Assembly (NCBI RefSeq): GCF_000422845.1
Contig: NZ_AUGV01000003.1
Coordinates: forward strand, 124,001 to 188,000
DNA from: Oceanobacter kriegii DSM 6294
GTDB lineage: Bacteria > Pseudomonadota > Gammaproteobacteria > Pseudomonadales > Oceanobacteraceae
Reading direction: 5' to 3'
Length of the DNA stretch: 64,000 nt
Below, one piece after another: positions 19,749 through 29,038 of the stretch (the first letter of the stretch is position 1; every line of letters starts with the position of its first letter). The notes under the pieces were generated by a model. That model had not been told where the DNA came from. It made no database searches and saw only the letters and a program-made list of their open reading frames with translations. The translations under genes and the position numbers were made by a program.

Positions 19749-20030
19749 GAAAGCGAATAGAACATCACGGCCATGGATGGCCGGATAGCCCGGTTAAGGC
19801 ATGGATGCCGCATCCGGGCGAGTTCGTTGTGAGCAAAAACAAAAAACGATTAGCGAATCGGTAGCGCAAAGCGGAGGGGATGGCCTACCGCCGGGGAGAG
19901 AAGCTCTCCCCAAGAGGTAAAAGGCTCAGCGTTCTCGCGATAGTCTCATCGGGAATAAGACTGTACGTCCCGATTCACTCCCACAAGACAGAACACCGCA
20001 GCACCAGATGGCCACGTGGATAAAAAGCGC

Positions 20031-21677
20031 TTACTCCAGCACGGCGTCAGCGACGCCGGTACGTTTACCCGCGGCGTCGTACAGCACTTCCTGCTTACTG
20101 ACCAACTCACCGAACGGGTTGTATTCAAACAAAAACACTTCCCGACCACGCGCATCAAACTCCGATGAGCGGCACGGTGCGCCCTGCATGTCGTAGTGCA
20201 CCCGGTATTTCAGCAGCCCATTCTCGAAGGTTTCCGAGCTGAGTTTTTCGTCGGAGTCGTCATAGGCAAACACCGTGGTTTGGCCACTGACCTTGTCTTC
20301 CACTTTCGACACCCGGGCAGCGGACAAATAGTGCACCGAATCCGGGGTTTCAATGCGCAACCCCTCGTCGGTTTTGCTGACGCTCTGAACGTGGCTTGGC
20401 ACTCCGCCAGCCACCATTTTCTGCACCCGCAGCAGCTTCAGTACCCGCTGCAGTTCTTTCATGTCATCGGACACCTGACGCTGGTTATGGCGCAGCGAAT
20501 CCAGTTCCGATGACACATTGGCCTGTACCTGATCCAGATGCTGGCTCAGCTCGCCGTGACGGCGTTTCATCAGCGCCGACATATGATCCAGCGCTTTCTG
20601 CCAATCGTCCGACATCGCCAGTGTGGTGGCCTTGAGGTCGTCAACGCTGGCGTTCAGTTCTTCATCCACCATCACCACGGGAGCCACTGGTGCTTCCGCC
20701 ACCGGCTGGCTGGCCTGCTGCGCCAGTTCGCTGGTGATATCAAGCATCGGCTGCATCAGCACCGACAGCTCGGCCAGTTCCTGACTGAGCGACTCATGGC
20801 GACGCTGAAAGGTATCGATGTCCAGCTGCTGGCGCTCCAGAGTGCTGACCAACTGCTGGGTTTTGCCGGTGCTGTCGTTAATGTCCATCAACTGATGACG
20901 CTGGGACTGTAACGAGCGCTGCAGGTCGTTCAGCACCAATGCGGCATCGTCCAGCAGGGTGTGGTTTTCAAAGGCTTTTTCGTAAATCACCTTAAGCTCG
21001 CGCAGTGCCACCAGCTGCTGTTCGCCCACCGGAGCCAGCGCTTCGGTGAGCCGGTCCGGCAGTATCTGGTCGGCTTGTCGCTGACCATTGATCACTGTGG
21101 CGATGGCTTTTTTCAGCACCCCGACTTCACTGTCGAGCTGATGAAAGTGGGCGCTCATGTTCGACAGCATACGCTGGGCCGATTCGCTCATTTTCATCAG
21201 TGCGTCGTTGTGATGGGCGAGGTTGCCCTGAATGCTGTCGCGTACCTTGTCGGAGGTTTCACGAAACGCCGCCACCGAGTCGCGGGTGAGGGTTTCGATC
21301 AGCTTTTGCTGACGACGGTGATTATCCGACAACAAATCCTGGATACGGGTATTGCCGGTTGTGGCTTCACTGAAGGCCAGCTCCTGTAATTCCAGCGCAC
21401 GCTGGGACAGGTTGCCGTTCACCTGTACGCTGGTGCGGATCTCTTCGCTGTCGCGGGCGAGGTTCGAGAGATTAACTTCAAAGTGATCCTTCACTTCACT
21501 GACCATGTTTTCGAGGCTGTCGCGGCTTTCGTTATCGTGCTGATGCTGGGCCTTGGCCAGCTCATCCAGACGGCGTTGCAGCTTGCCCACCCGGGCATTG
21601 GTCAGAATCAGCAACACCACCACGCACAGCAGGGTCGCGCCTTGCAGGGCCAGAGGAAGTAACTGGCTGATGTCCAT
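20031..21677 (-). CDS. Membrane-anchored coiled-coil protein, function unknown
   Basis: Not recognised as a named family. The 548-residue protein has a single N-terminal membrane helix (about residues 6-26), then a long charged Gln/Glu/Leu-rich stretch (about 30-430) predicted to be coiled coil. A Pro/Ala/Val linker sits near 315-330, and the final 110 residues are different in character: short Tyr/Phe-rich units such as VHYLSA, TVFAYDD, KYRVHYD and FLFEYNP, resembling YD/MORN-like beta repeats. The layout suggests an inner-membrane anchored rod with a terminal beta module. ATG 21677 has GGAG at good spacing; an in-frame GTG lies 12 bases upstream. Confidence 0.75.
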   Translation of the reverse strand: MDISQLLPLALQGATLLCVVVLLILTNARVGKLQRRLDELAKAQHQHDNESRDSLENMVSEVKDHFEVNLSNLARDSEEIRTSVQVNGNLSQRALELQELAFSEATTGNTRIQDLLSDNHRRQQKLIETLTRDSVAAFRETSDKVRDSIQGNLAHHNDALMKMSESAQRMLSNMSAHFHQLDSEVGVLKKAIATVINGQRQADQILPDRLTEALAPVGEQQLVALRELKVIYEKAFENHTLLDDAALVLNDLQRSLQSQRHQLMDINDSTGKTQQLVSTLERQQLDIDTFQRRHESLSQELAELSVLMQPMLDITSELAQQASQPVAEAPVAPVVMVDEELNASVDDLKATTLAMSDDWQKALDHMSALMKRRHGELSQHLDQVQANVSSELDSLRHNQRQVSDDMKELQRVLKLLRVQKMVAGGVPSHVQSVSKTDEGLRIETPDSVHYLSAARVSKVEDKVSGQTTVFAYDDSDEKLSSETFENGLLKYRVHYDMQGAPCRSSEFDARGREVFLFEYNPFGELVSKQEVLYDAAGKRTGVADAVLE

Positions 21678-21878
21678 GCTTGTCTCCACACATTGCAGTC
21701 ACTGCCAACCGGTTTGTCGCGGCGAGTTTTGGCGTCCCGGCCAGCAAGGAATCATCAATCGGAAAGGGGAAATAATGTAGTCCGGTTGCCGCTGGAACAC
21801 CAGCGACATGGACAACAATTGGACGTATTGGGGAGAAAAAGGGCGTCGCTGTCCGGCCCGCTGAGCCAGACGGACCAA

Positions 21879-22394
21879 TCAGGCCGGACGGGTCACACGC
21901 AGGAAGGTTTCCTGCAGCACCTGAACGTCGTTGGCAGCCCGGTGGCGGCCAATGTTCATTTCGTCCCAGAGCGACTTTTTGGTGTCGTGCCAGGCTTCCA
22001 TTTGCTCCGGCGTCAGCAACCGGTTGATGGTTTCAAGCCGGAACCGCTGCACCAGCTCGGCTTCTTCAAACAGCCGTCCAAGCCAGCTGCTGTCGAAACT
22101 CCAGGCATCGGTGTAGAGGGTTTTGCCACGCAGGGCTTCGTTCAGTTTGAGTGCGGTTTCACGGGCACTGAGGCCATCGCGTTCCAGCAGTTCACGGGAA
22201 ATGCCGTGCATGGCCTCGGCGTCGTCGCTCCAGTGAACCCAATCCGGTGCCGGGCGCACCAGACAGCTGTGCACCACGCGATCCTCCAGCGCATAGCCGA
22301 TTTCAATCGGATAGCTGCCAGAACCAAAGCCGGACGCTTCGAGATCAATAATGGCGGGAACCTGTGCCTGCACCGTGTTTACCTGTTCAGTCAT
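21879..22394 (-). CDS. DEDDh 3'-5' exonuclease domain protein
   Basis: A DnaQ-like exonuclease of about 171 residues. The first acidic pair is in DLEASG near the N-terminus (D-x-E), and the C-terminal HRAANDV carries the His and last Asp of the DEDDh set. It is too short for a polymerase-associated proofreading subunit with extra domains and has no membrane segment. The biological substrate is unknown. ATG 22394 is chosen; an in-frame TTG exists at 22409. Same strand as the GspE-type gene 100 bp upstream. Confidence 0.8.
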   Translation of the reverse strand: MTEQVNTVQAQVPAIIDLEASGFGSGSYPIEIGYALEDRVVHSCLVRPAPDWVHWSDDAEAMHGISRELLERDGLSARETALKLNEALRGKTLYTDAWSFDSSWLGRLFEEAELVQRFRLETINRLLTPEQMEAWHDTKKSLWDEMNIGRHRAANDVQVLQETFLRVTRPA

Positions 22395-22496
22395 TTTCTC
22401 ATTGTTCAAAGTGTAGCCACTTTTCAGCGTGGCTATGTACCCAAGGCGACATGATTGACAAATTGCCAGTCACAACCGCCCTCGGCATCATGATCG

Positions 22497-24269
22497 TTAG
22501 CCATGGCCGCGCCCAAGCGGCGCAACTCGCATGACTTCTTCGATGGTGGTCATCCCGGCCGCCACCTTGTGGGCTCCGCTCAGTCGCAGACTGTGCATGC
22601 CTTCTTTCATTGCTGCCTGACGCAGCTTGATCTGGTCGGTCGCCTCGTTCACCAAAGGCTCCAGACTTTCCGACATTGGCATCACTTCGTAGATGCCCAT
22701 GCGGCCCATGTAACCGGTGTTGCGACACTCCAGACAGCCTCCGGCAACGTAAACGTATTCGGGGGTTTTCACCAACCAGGGCGCGGTCAGCTGTTTCCAC
22801 ACCGTCTCGTCGGTTTTCTGCTTCTGCTTGCAATGCGGACACAGGGTTCGTACCAGTCGCTGCGCCATCACCCCCAGTACGCTGGAGCGAATCAGGTAGG
22901 CGGGCAATCCCAGTTCCTGCAAACGGGTAAACGCCGACGGTGCATCATTGGTGTGCAGGGTCGACAAAACCAGGTGGCCGGTCAAGGCCGCCTGTACGGC
23001 AATTTCGGCCGTTTCCAGATCCCGCACCTCGCCCACCATGATGATATCCGGGTCCTGACGCAGTAATGCCCGCACCCCACTGGCAAAGGTCAGGTCGATG
23101 CCACTTTGCACCTGCATCTGGTTAAACGACGGCTCGACCATTTCGATCGGGTCTTCAATGGTGCAGACGTTCACCTGTGGTGTTGCCAGCTGCTTGAGGG
23201 TCGAATACAGCGTGGTGGTTTTACCGGAACCGGTTGGGCCGGTGACAAACACGATGCCGTGGTTATTACCCACCATCTGCTGCCAGCGACGCTGGTCTTC
23301 CTTGCCAAACCCCAATTCGTTAAAGCTGCGTACCAGCACCGAGGGGTCGAAAATACGCATCACCATCTTCTCGCCAAAGGCGGTCGGCAAGGTCGACAAA
23401 CGCAGTTCCACTTCCTCGCCCGCAGGTGTGCGGGTTTTCAGGCGGCTGTCCTGGGGCTTGCGCTTTTCAGCGATGTTCATGCGTCCCAGTGACTTCAGTC
23501 GCGCCACCACCGCATTGCCCACCTGAGCAGGCAACTCGTACACATTGTGCAGTACCCCATCGATCCGGAAGCGCACATGGGCAACGTCACGACGCGGCTC
23601 GAGGTGAATATCACTGGCGCGCTGATCGAAGGCGTATTGCAGCAACCAGTCAACGATGTTGACGATGTGCTCGTCGTTGGCATCCGGCGCCCGCGCCTTG
23701 CCAAGGTCGAGCATGGATTCCAGATTCTGGACCGCACTGCTGCCCTGATGGTCCCCTCGTGCCCGACTGACCGAATTGGCCAGCTGGTAGAACTCGACCC
23801 GGTAGCGTTCGATGGCGCTGGGCGAACTGATCACCCGTTTCACCATCCGCCGCGAGACGTGCTCAACGTCGGAAATCCAGCCACTGACCTGCGGCTCGGC
23901 AGAAGCCACCCACACCTCGTCAGCGGTGACCTTGACCGCCAGAATGCGGTGGCGTTCCGAAAACGCGTAGGACATCACGTCGGTAACCGCACTGACGTCA
24001 ATTTCGAGCGGATCGATGGCAAAAAACGTTTGCTGATGTTGCTCTGCCAGCCATTCACACAAACGATCTTCCGTCAGCTGTTTGCCGGGCTGACGGGCGT
24101 CGGCCAGATTCTGGCGGGCAATGAAGGTCAGCGGGTGCAGGTCGGCCTCACCGTCCTGTCGACGGGTGCCAAGAGCCTGCTCGTAGTCTTCCGGCGTCAG
24201 CAGGGCAGACCGGCGCATATCCTCCAATAACCCCGACAGGGTCAGGCGTCGATCTGAGCTGGACTGCAT
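22497..24269 (-). CDS. GspE/PilB-type secretion or pilus assembly ATPase
   Basis: Hexameric traffic ATPase of type II secretion or type IV pilus systems. The N-terminal T2SSE_N-like domain (about residues 1-170) is followed by the ATPase core: Walker A GPTGSGKTT (344-352), Asp box, Walker B-like MVGEVRD, His box LSTLHTND, and a Cys4 zinc element (CPHC ... CLEC). At 590 aa it is full-length and all motifs are intact. No other gsp or pil gene is nearby, so it probably works with a membrane platform encoded elsewhere. The start has AGGAGA upstream. Confidence 0.85.
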   Translation of the reverse strand: MQSSSDRRLTLSGLLEDMRRSALLTPEDYEQALGTRRQDGEADLHPLTFIARQNLADARQPGKQLTEDRLCEWLAEQHQQTFFAIDPLEIDVSAVTDVMSYAFSERHRILAVKVTADEVWVASAEPQVSGWISDVEHVSRRMVKRVISSPSAIERYRVEFYQLANSVSRARGDHQGSSAVQNLESMLDLGKARAPDANDEHIVNIVDWLLQYAFDQRASDIHLEPRRDVAHVRFRIDGVLHNVYELPAQVGNAVVARLKSLGRMNIAEKRKPQDSRLKTRTPAGEEVELRLSTLPTAFGEKMVMRIFDPSVLVRSFNELGFGKEDQRRWQQMVGNNHGIVFVTGPTGSGKTTTLYSTLKQLATPQVNVCTIEDPIEMVEPSFNQMQVQSGIDLTFASGVRALLRQDPDIIMVGEVRDLETAEIAVQAALTGHLVLSTLHTNDAPSAFTRLQELGLPAYLIRSSVLGVMAQRLVRTLCPHCKQKQKTDETVWKQLTAPWLVKTPEYVYVAGGCLECRNTGYMGRMGIYEVMPMSESLEPLVNEATDQIKLRQAAMKEGMHSLRLSGAHKVAAGMTTIEEVMRVAPLGRGHG

Positions 24270-24312
24270 GAATGTTCTCCTGTGACTGCAAGCGGGCCGT
24301 CAAGCGGCGGCA

Positions 24313-25569
24313 TCATGGTGTGTTCGCGGCCTGAATACCAACATACCATTGCTGTATTGACGACCATGGCAACCGATCGGTATCCGCTTCTGTATCAGCG
24401 TCTGTAACTGCTGAGCTATCCAGCGGATTCTGTGCCAATGTTAGCGCAGCCAGCTGTTGCACCAACTGATCCAGCGCGGGATCAAGGGTCGGAGCAGCGG
24501 CTGTCAGCCGCGGGGCAGCGGATTCTGCTGGCTGAGTGTGAAGATTGAATAACAATTCTCCCCACTGCAGTAATTTTTCTGCACCATTTTTGGCCATAGT
24601 GTCGGAAACCGCAGCAGATGATGCGGCTGACCTGACGGTCAATGCAATGACCAGCAGTTCAGAAACCAACGTCTGTCCCAATTTGGTCAGTGCAACGGCA
24701 CCATCGCTGGCCAGTTGGGTCTGTAACCGCTGGCTAAGTGGCAGTAACTTCAGCGCCGCCAGCGCCAGCGAGTCGGTTGCGGCATTTACCGCTGCTTCTA
24801 GTGTTGTTTCCGGTGCTGCTTCCTGTACTGCGGCCGGTTGCTCGAGCCAGAGACTCTGCTCAAGGGCCCGTTTAAGGTGCTCAAAATTGTGCTGCAACGC
24901 CGTCAGTAGCTCGGCGCTATCGCACGCCTCGGCCAGCAAGGCATCCGCTTTGGGTTGCCAGGCCCGCCCCATACCAACCAGTGCAAAGCCACGTTCGGCC
25001 TTGCTGATATCACTGAGCCACAGCGGCAACGTCTGGCACAACGACTGCGCCAGTGGCCACAGGCACGCGGCATCGCCCTGCAACAATTCCAGCTCCAGTT
25101 CGCACAGTGGTTGCTGCTGTTCCGCGGCCAGAACCGCGCCACGGTCCATCACCAGTTCAACCCGATTGTCGCCTTGCTGCCACAGCCAACGGCGACGCTC
25201 GAAGTTGGTTGCAAACAGCGGAATCAGGTCGGCAACCGCAACGTCCTGTGGCCAGCAAGCCTGCACCTCGTCCGAGCCTAACAGCTGTTCGTCGAGCTGC
25301 GCCGAGGCCAACGGCCAGTTCCATTCACGACGACGGGTAAGGCCGCCCTGGCTGTCGCCACGGGTCTTCAGGGTTTGCTCAAACGAGTCGCCTTTCTGGC
25401 GAATACGCAGGGCGCAGGCAGCACGCGACAGTCGCGCATCCGGCGTGTCATAGTAGCTGTTGTTCAGCGTGAATTGTTGGCTGCTGCCAGCCAGCTGATC
25501 CAGCGCCTGGCACAGCAGGTCAGCCTGTTGTGGCTCGAAGCGCAATTTGAGTTCGATTTCGTAGGTCAT
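24313..25569 (-). CDS. CYTH domain protein, probable inorganic triphosphatase (YgiF-like)
   Basis: The N-terminal CYTH domain (about residues 1-200) has the signature EIELKL at 4-9 and further alternating basic and acidic residues of the triphosphate tunnel (ALRIRQKG, RRREWNW). The rest is helical, Ala/Leu-rich and CHAD-like but poorly conserved. At 418 aa it is similar in size to E. coli YgiF, a tripolyphosphatase. Divergent from argE with only 53 bp between starts, so the two promoters must overlap. Confidence 0.8.
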   Translation of the reverse strand: MTYEIELKLRFEPQQADLLCQALDQLAGSSQQFTLNNSYYDTPDARLSRAACALRIRQKGDSFEQTLKTRGDSQGGLTRRREWNWPLASAQLDEQLLGSDEVQACWPQDVAVADLIPLFATNFERRRWLWQQGDNRVELVMDRGAVLAAEQQQPLCELELELLQGDAACLWPLAQSLCQTLPLWLSDISKAERGFALVGMGRAWQPKADALLAEACDSAELLTALQHNFEHLKRALEQSLWLEQPAAVQEAAPETTLEAAVNAATDSLALAALKLLPLSQRLQTQLASDGAVALTKLGQTLVSELLVIALTVRSAASSAAVSDTMAKNGAEKLLQWGELLFNLHTQPAESAAPRLTAAAPTLDPALDQLVQQLAALTLAQNPLDSSAVTDADTEADTDRLPWSSIQQWYVGIQAANTP

Positions 25570-25622
25570 GGCGCTATTGTCGTGACCCCATACATAGAGC
25601 GCAAGCTCAAGGTCCGTGCCGC

Positions 25623-26792
25623 ATGTCGACTTCTGTCAAAAAACTTCCTTCCATCGTCGAATCCATGTCCACCCTGATCAGCCAGAACAGCATCAGCTCG
25701 GTCTTGCCGCAGTACGATCGCAGCAACATGGACGTTATCCACAGTCTGGCGGAATGGTTTGAGGCCCTCGGTTTCGAGGTCGACGTGCTGCCGATTGCCG
25801 GCGAGCCGGGCAAAGCCAATCTGCTGGCTACCATGGGCAAGGGCGACGGCGGTCTGGTGCTTAGCGGCCACACCGATACCGTGCCTTGCAACCCGGAAAA
25901 GTGGACCTCCGATCCGTTTACCCTGACCGAGCGCGACGGCAAGTATTACGGCCTTGGCACCTGCGACATGAAGGGCTTTTTCTCGTTGGTGATCGAAGCC
26001 GTACAGGCGTTCAAGGCCGGCGACTTCAAGCAGCCATTGATGGTGCTGGCCACCGCCGATGAAGAAAGCTCCATGACCGGTGCACGGGCGCTGGCAGAAC
26101 AGGGCAAGGTCAAAGGCCGCTATGCCGTCGTCGGTGAGCCGACCAGCCTGCGTCCGATCCGCATGCACAAGGGCATCATCATGGAAACCGTGCGCCTGAC
26201 CGGCAAGGCCGGGCACTCGTCCAACCCAGATCTGGGCATCAACAGCATTGATGCCATGCACGATGTGATTGGCGAATTGCGCAACCTGCGCGGCGAGCTG
26301 CAACGCAACTACAGCAACGCCCATTTTGCCGTGTCGGTGCCAACCCTGAACCTCGGCTGTATCCACGGTGGCGACAACCCCAACCGTATTTGTGGCAGCT
26401 GCGAACTGGCGTTCGACTTACGTGCCCTGCCGGGCATGAGCAACGACGACCTGCGCGAACAGATCCGTCAACGGCTGAACCCGATCGCCGAGCAGAACAA
26501 GGTCGAGTTTGAGCTGGAAACCCTGTTCCCGGGCGTCGAGCCATTCGAAACCGCCAAAACCAGTGCTTTGGTGGAAGCCGCCGAACGCCTCACCGGCTAC
26601 CAGAGCGAAGCTGTGGCCTTTGCCACCGAAGCGCCGTTTTTGCAGGCACTGGGCTTTGAAACCATCGTGCTGGGGCCGGGCAGCATTGATCAGGCCCACC
26701 AGGTGGATGAGTTCATTGCCATCGACCAGATCGAACCCTGCGTTGAGCTGCTGCGCTCGCTGATTCAGCGTTTCTGCGTAGACGCCAGCTGA
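25623..26792 (+). CDS. argE: Acetylornithine deacetylase ArgE
   Basis: M20 metallopeptidase-fold enzyme releasing ornithine from N-acetylornithine in arginine biosynthesis. The di-metal motifs are SGHTDTVP, GTCDMKG and the catalytic ADEESS. Its 389 residues fit. It is followed by argA, supporting an arginine role. A second, more distant M20 gene lies at 42570 in a catabolic setting. Confidence 0.93.
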   Translation: MSTSVKKLPSIVESMSTLISQNSISSVLPQYDRSNMDVIHSLAEWFEALGFEVDVLPIAGEPGKANLLATMGKGDGGLVLSGHTDTVPCNPEKWTSDPFTLTERDGKYYGLGTCDMKGFFSLVIEAVQAFKAGDFKQPLMVLATADEESSMTGARALAEQGKVKGRYAVVGEPTSLRPIRMHKGIIMETVRLTGKAGHSSNPDLGINSIDAMHDVIGELRNLRGELQRNYSNAHFAVSVPTLNLGCIHGGDNPNRICGSCELAFDLRALPGMSNDDLREQIRQRLNPIAEQNKVEFELETLFPGVEPFETAKTSALVEAAERLTGYQSEAVAFATEAPFLQALGFETIVLGPGSIDQAHQVDEFIAIDQIEPCVELLRSLIQRFCVDAS

Positions 26793-26802
26793 GCAAGCAC
26801 AT

Positions 26803-26836
26803 CACACCGACCGCCACCCTGCTTGCGGTCGGTGTG
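26803..26836. other. Strong hairpin between argE and argA
   Basis: CACACCGACCGC (26803-26814) and GCGGTCGGTGTG (26825-26836) form a perfect 12-bp stem just after argE. There is no T-run, so it is a factor-dependent terminator or an RNA-stabilising stem. Confidence 0.5.
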
Positions 26837-26913
26837 GCAAACACTGGTGACGAACCACGCTGCGTGATTAAATTCAGGCCAGTTTTTAACCCACACCAAC
26901 ATGAGAACCCGAG

Positions 26914-28218
26914 TTGAGCACTGACACCACCGCGTATGTGCAGTGGTTTCGCCAGTCATCCCCTTACATCAATGCCCACCGCGGCAAGACGTTTGTGGTG
27001 ATGTTTGAAGGCGACGCCATCGCACATCCCAATTTCACCAATGTGGTACAAGACATCGCCCTGCTGAACAGCCTTGGCGTGCGTCTGGTACTGATCCATG
27101 GCGCCCGTCCACAGATCAACACCGCATTGCGACGATTGGGAGCCAAAAGCGCGTTTCACAACGACCTGCGCATTACCGATGCCCAGGCGCTGACGGCTGT
27201 GAAAGCGGCGGTGGGGTATGTCAAAGCCGACGTTGAATCGCACATGTCGGTCGGTTTGCCGAATACGCCGATGCACGGTGCCCGCATGCGGGTGGTGAGT
27301 GGAAATTTTGTGACTGCACGGCCTTTGGGCGTGATTGACGGCGTCGACTTTCAGCACACCGGCGAAGTACGCCGTATTGACCACGCCGCCATTACGGACC
27401 TGCTCAGTGCCGGTAACGTGGTGCTGCTGTCCTGTTTGGGCTATTCGCCATCCGGCGAGGTGTTCAACCTCGCGGTGGAAGACGTTGCCCAGCAAGCGGC
27501 AATCAGCCTGCGGGCCGACAAACTGATTTTGATGGGCGGCCATGATGGCCTCGCAGATAACGGCGAAACCCTGCATGAAGTCACCTGTGGCGAACTGCAA
27601 CAGTACCTCGGCCAGTTCGACGGCGAAGCCCGTCATCATGCCGAAGCGGCGCTGAAAGCCGTGATCGCCGGTGTTCCTCGTGCGCATCTGGTCAGCTACC
27701 TCAACGACGGCGCCATGCTGGAAGAGCTGTTCACCCGTGAAGGCAAGGGCACCATGGTGACCCAGGACCCCTACGACCAGCTGCGCGCCGCGCGTATTGA
27801 AGACGTCGGCGGCATTCTGGAATTGCTGAAACCACTGGAAGACGCCGGCATTCTGGTGCGCCGCTCACGCGAGTTGCTGGAAACCGAAATCAGCCGCTTC
27901 CACGTGATTGAACGCGACGGCATGATCACCGCCTGCGCGGCGCTTTATCCGTATTCGGAAGACCGTGCTGAACTGGCTTGTGTTGCCGTACACCCCAGCT
28001 ATCGGGGCGGCAGTCGCGGCAAACAACTGCTGGAACAGCTGGAACAGGAAGCCCGCCGCCGGCAGTACAAACAACTGTTTATCCTCACCACCCGCACCGC
28101 CCACTGGTTCATCGAACAGGGCTTTGTGGCGGGTGCAGTGACAGACCTGCCGGAAGAACGCCAGAAGCTCTACAACTTCCAGCGTAACTCCAAGGTGTTT
28201 TTGAAAAACCTGCTGTGA
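26914..28218 (+). CDS. argA: Amino-acid N-acetyltransferase ArgA
   Basis: First enzyme of arginine biosynthesis, acetylating glutamate. The N-terminal amino-acid-kinase-like domain (about residues 1-280, with VLIHGARPQI) binds the arginine inhibitor, and the C-terminal GNAT domain (about 290-434, with VHPSYRGGSRGKQLL) does the transfer. The 434 residues match the family. The best-fitting start is TTG 26914. An ATG at 26901 out of frame opens a seven-codon frame overlapping this start. Confidence 0.93.
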   Translation: MSTDTTAYVQWFRQSSPYINAHRGKTFVVMFEGDAIAHPNFTNVVQDIALLNSLGVRLVLIHGARPQINTALRRLGAKSAFHNDLRITDAQALTAVKAAVGYVKADVESHMSVGLPNTPMHGARMRVVSGNFVTARPLGVIDGVDFQHTGEVRRIDHAAITDLLSAGNVVLLSCLGYSPSGEVFNLAVEDVAQQAAISLRADKLILMGGHDGLADNGETLHEVTCGELQQYLGQFDGEARHHAEAALKAVIAGVPRAHLVSYLNDGAMLEELFTREGKGTMVTQDPYDQLRAARIEDVGGILELLKPLEDAGILVRRSRELLETEISRFHVIERDGMITACAALYPYSEDRAELACVAVHPSYRGGSRGKQLLEQLEQEARRRQYKQLFILTTRTAHWFIEQGFVAGAVTDLPEERQKLYNFQRNSKVFLKNLL

Positions 28219-28225
28219 GCCATCC

Positions 28226-29038
28226 ATGAAAGCCAGTGAATGGTTTCTGCTGCATTTTGAAATCCACCGCCGCTCCGACGAATGGGGCATGATCCAGGTG
28301 TTCGATGACGGTAACAAACGCTACCTCAGCTTTGGTACCGCCGACGAACAAAGCTGCCAGCTGAAACACAAGCCGCTGCAACTGCAACATGACTACAGCC
28401 GCGCCATGCTGGCCAGCCTGCTGATGTTTGGCGAGCAAGCCCCCCGCCGCATGACCATGCTCGGGCTGGGTGGCGGCTCCTTGCCCCACACCGTGCATGA
28501 ACTGCTGCCCGGCTGTCAGATCGACGTCGCTGAACTGCGGCCCGCCGTGGTACAGGTAGCACGGCAGTATTTTCAACTGCCACGCAGCCCGCGGCTGCAC
28601 ATCCATACCGGCGATGCCGGTGCCTGGCTCGACGACGCCGAAGCAGGCCAGTGCGACTGGCTGATGTCGGACCTGTTTCTGTCCGACGGGCTCGACCAGC
28701 AGCAACTGCAAACGCTCTTTCTCGATCGCTGTCATCGCCACCTCAAGCCAGCGGGCTGGCTGGTGCTGAATCTGTGGCGCGAACACCGTGATCAGGCCGA
28801 CTGGCTGAATCACCTGAAGCGCCAATTCGATCAGGTACTGCACGCCACCACCAAAGACGGCAACTGGATCGTCTGGGCCCGCAAAGCCCACAGTGTCGAC
28901 CATACCGACGGAACATCTGCCACGGTGACGGAGTCAGACGCAAAACAGCAAGCCAAACACTGGTCTGCCAGCGTCGGCTTTAATCTCTGGCAAAGCGCCC
29001 GGCCGTTCTTCAAGCACCGCCAGAAACAGCCGAAATAG
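28226..29038 (+). CDS. Spermidine synthase-like protein
   Basis: A 270-residue Rossmann-fold protein related to polyamine aminopropyltransferases: the nucleotide loop is GLGGGSLPHTV (about residues 77-87), followed by an acidic residue in DVAELRP. Where SpeE enzymes carry a catalytic Asp in a D-x-x-DP-type motif, this one has SDLFLSDG, so aminopropyl transfer is doubtful. It starts 7 nt after argA, so it is likely cotranscribed. The C-terminal 50 residues are polar and basic. Confidence 0.75.
   Translation: MKASEWFLLHFEIHRRSDEWGMIQVFDDGNKRYLSFGTADEQSCQLKHKPLQLQHDYSRAMLASLLMFGEQAPRRMTMLGLGGGSLPHTVHELLPGCQIDVAELRPAVVQVARQYFQLPRSPRLHIHTGDAGAWLDDAEAGQCDWLMSDLFLSDGLDQQQLQTLFLDRCHRHLKPAGWLVLNLWREHRDQADWLNHLKRQFDQVLHATTKDGNWIVWARKAHSVDHTDGTSATVTESDAKQQAKHWSASVGFNLWQSARPFFKHRQKQPK

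Larger units (their letters stand above)
19516..20030. other. Palindrome-rich non-coding stretch
   Basis: This 515-bp gap between convergent lpxL and the coiled-coil gene holds the REP-like doublet and possible terminator listed separately. It also has GGCCATGGATGGCC (19769-19782), GGATGC/GCATCC (19803-19815) and a perfect 8-bp stem GGGGAGAG/CTCTCCCC (19893-19911). I find no open reading frame with a ribosome-binding site. A structured RNA or degenerate repeats are both possible. Confidence 0.5.
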
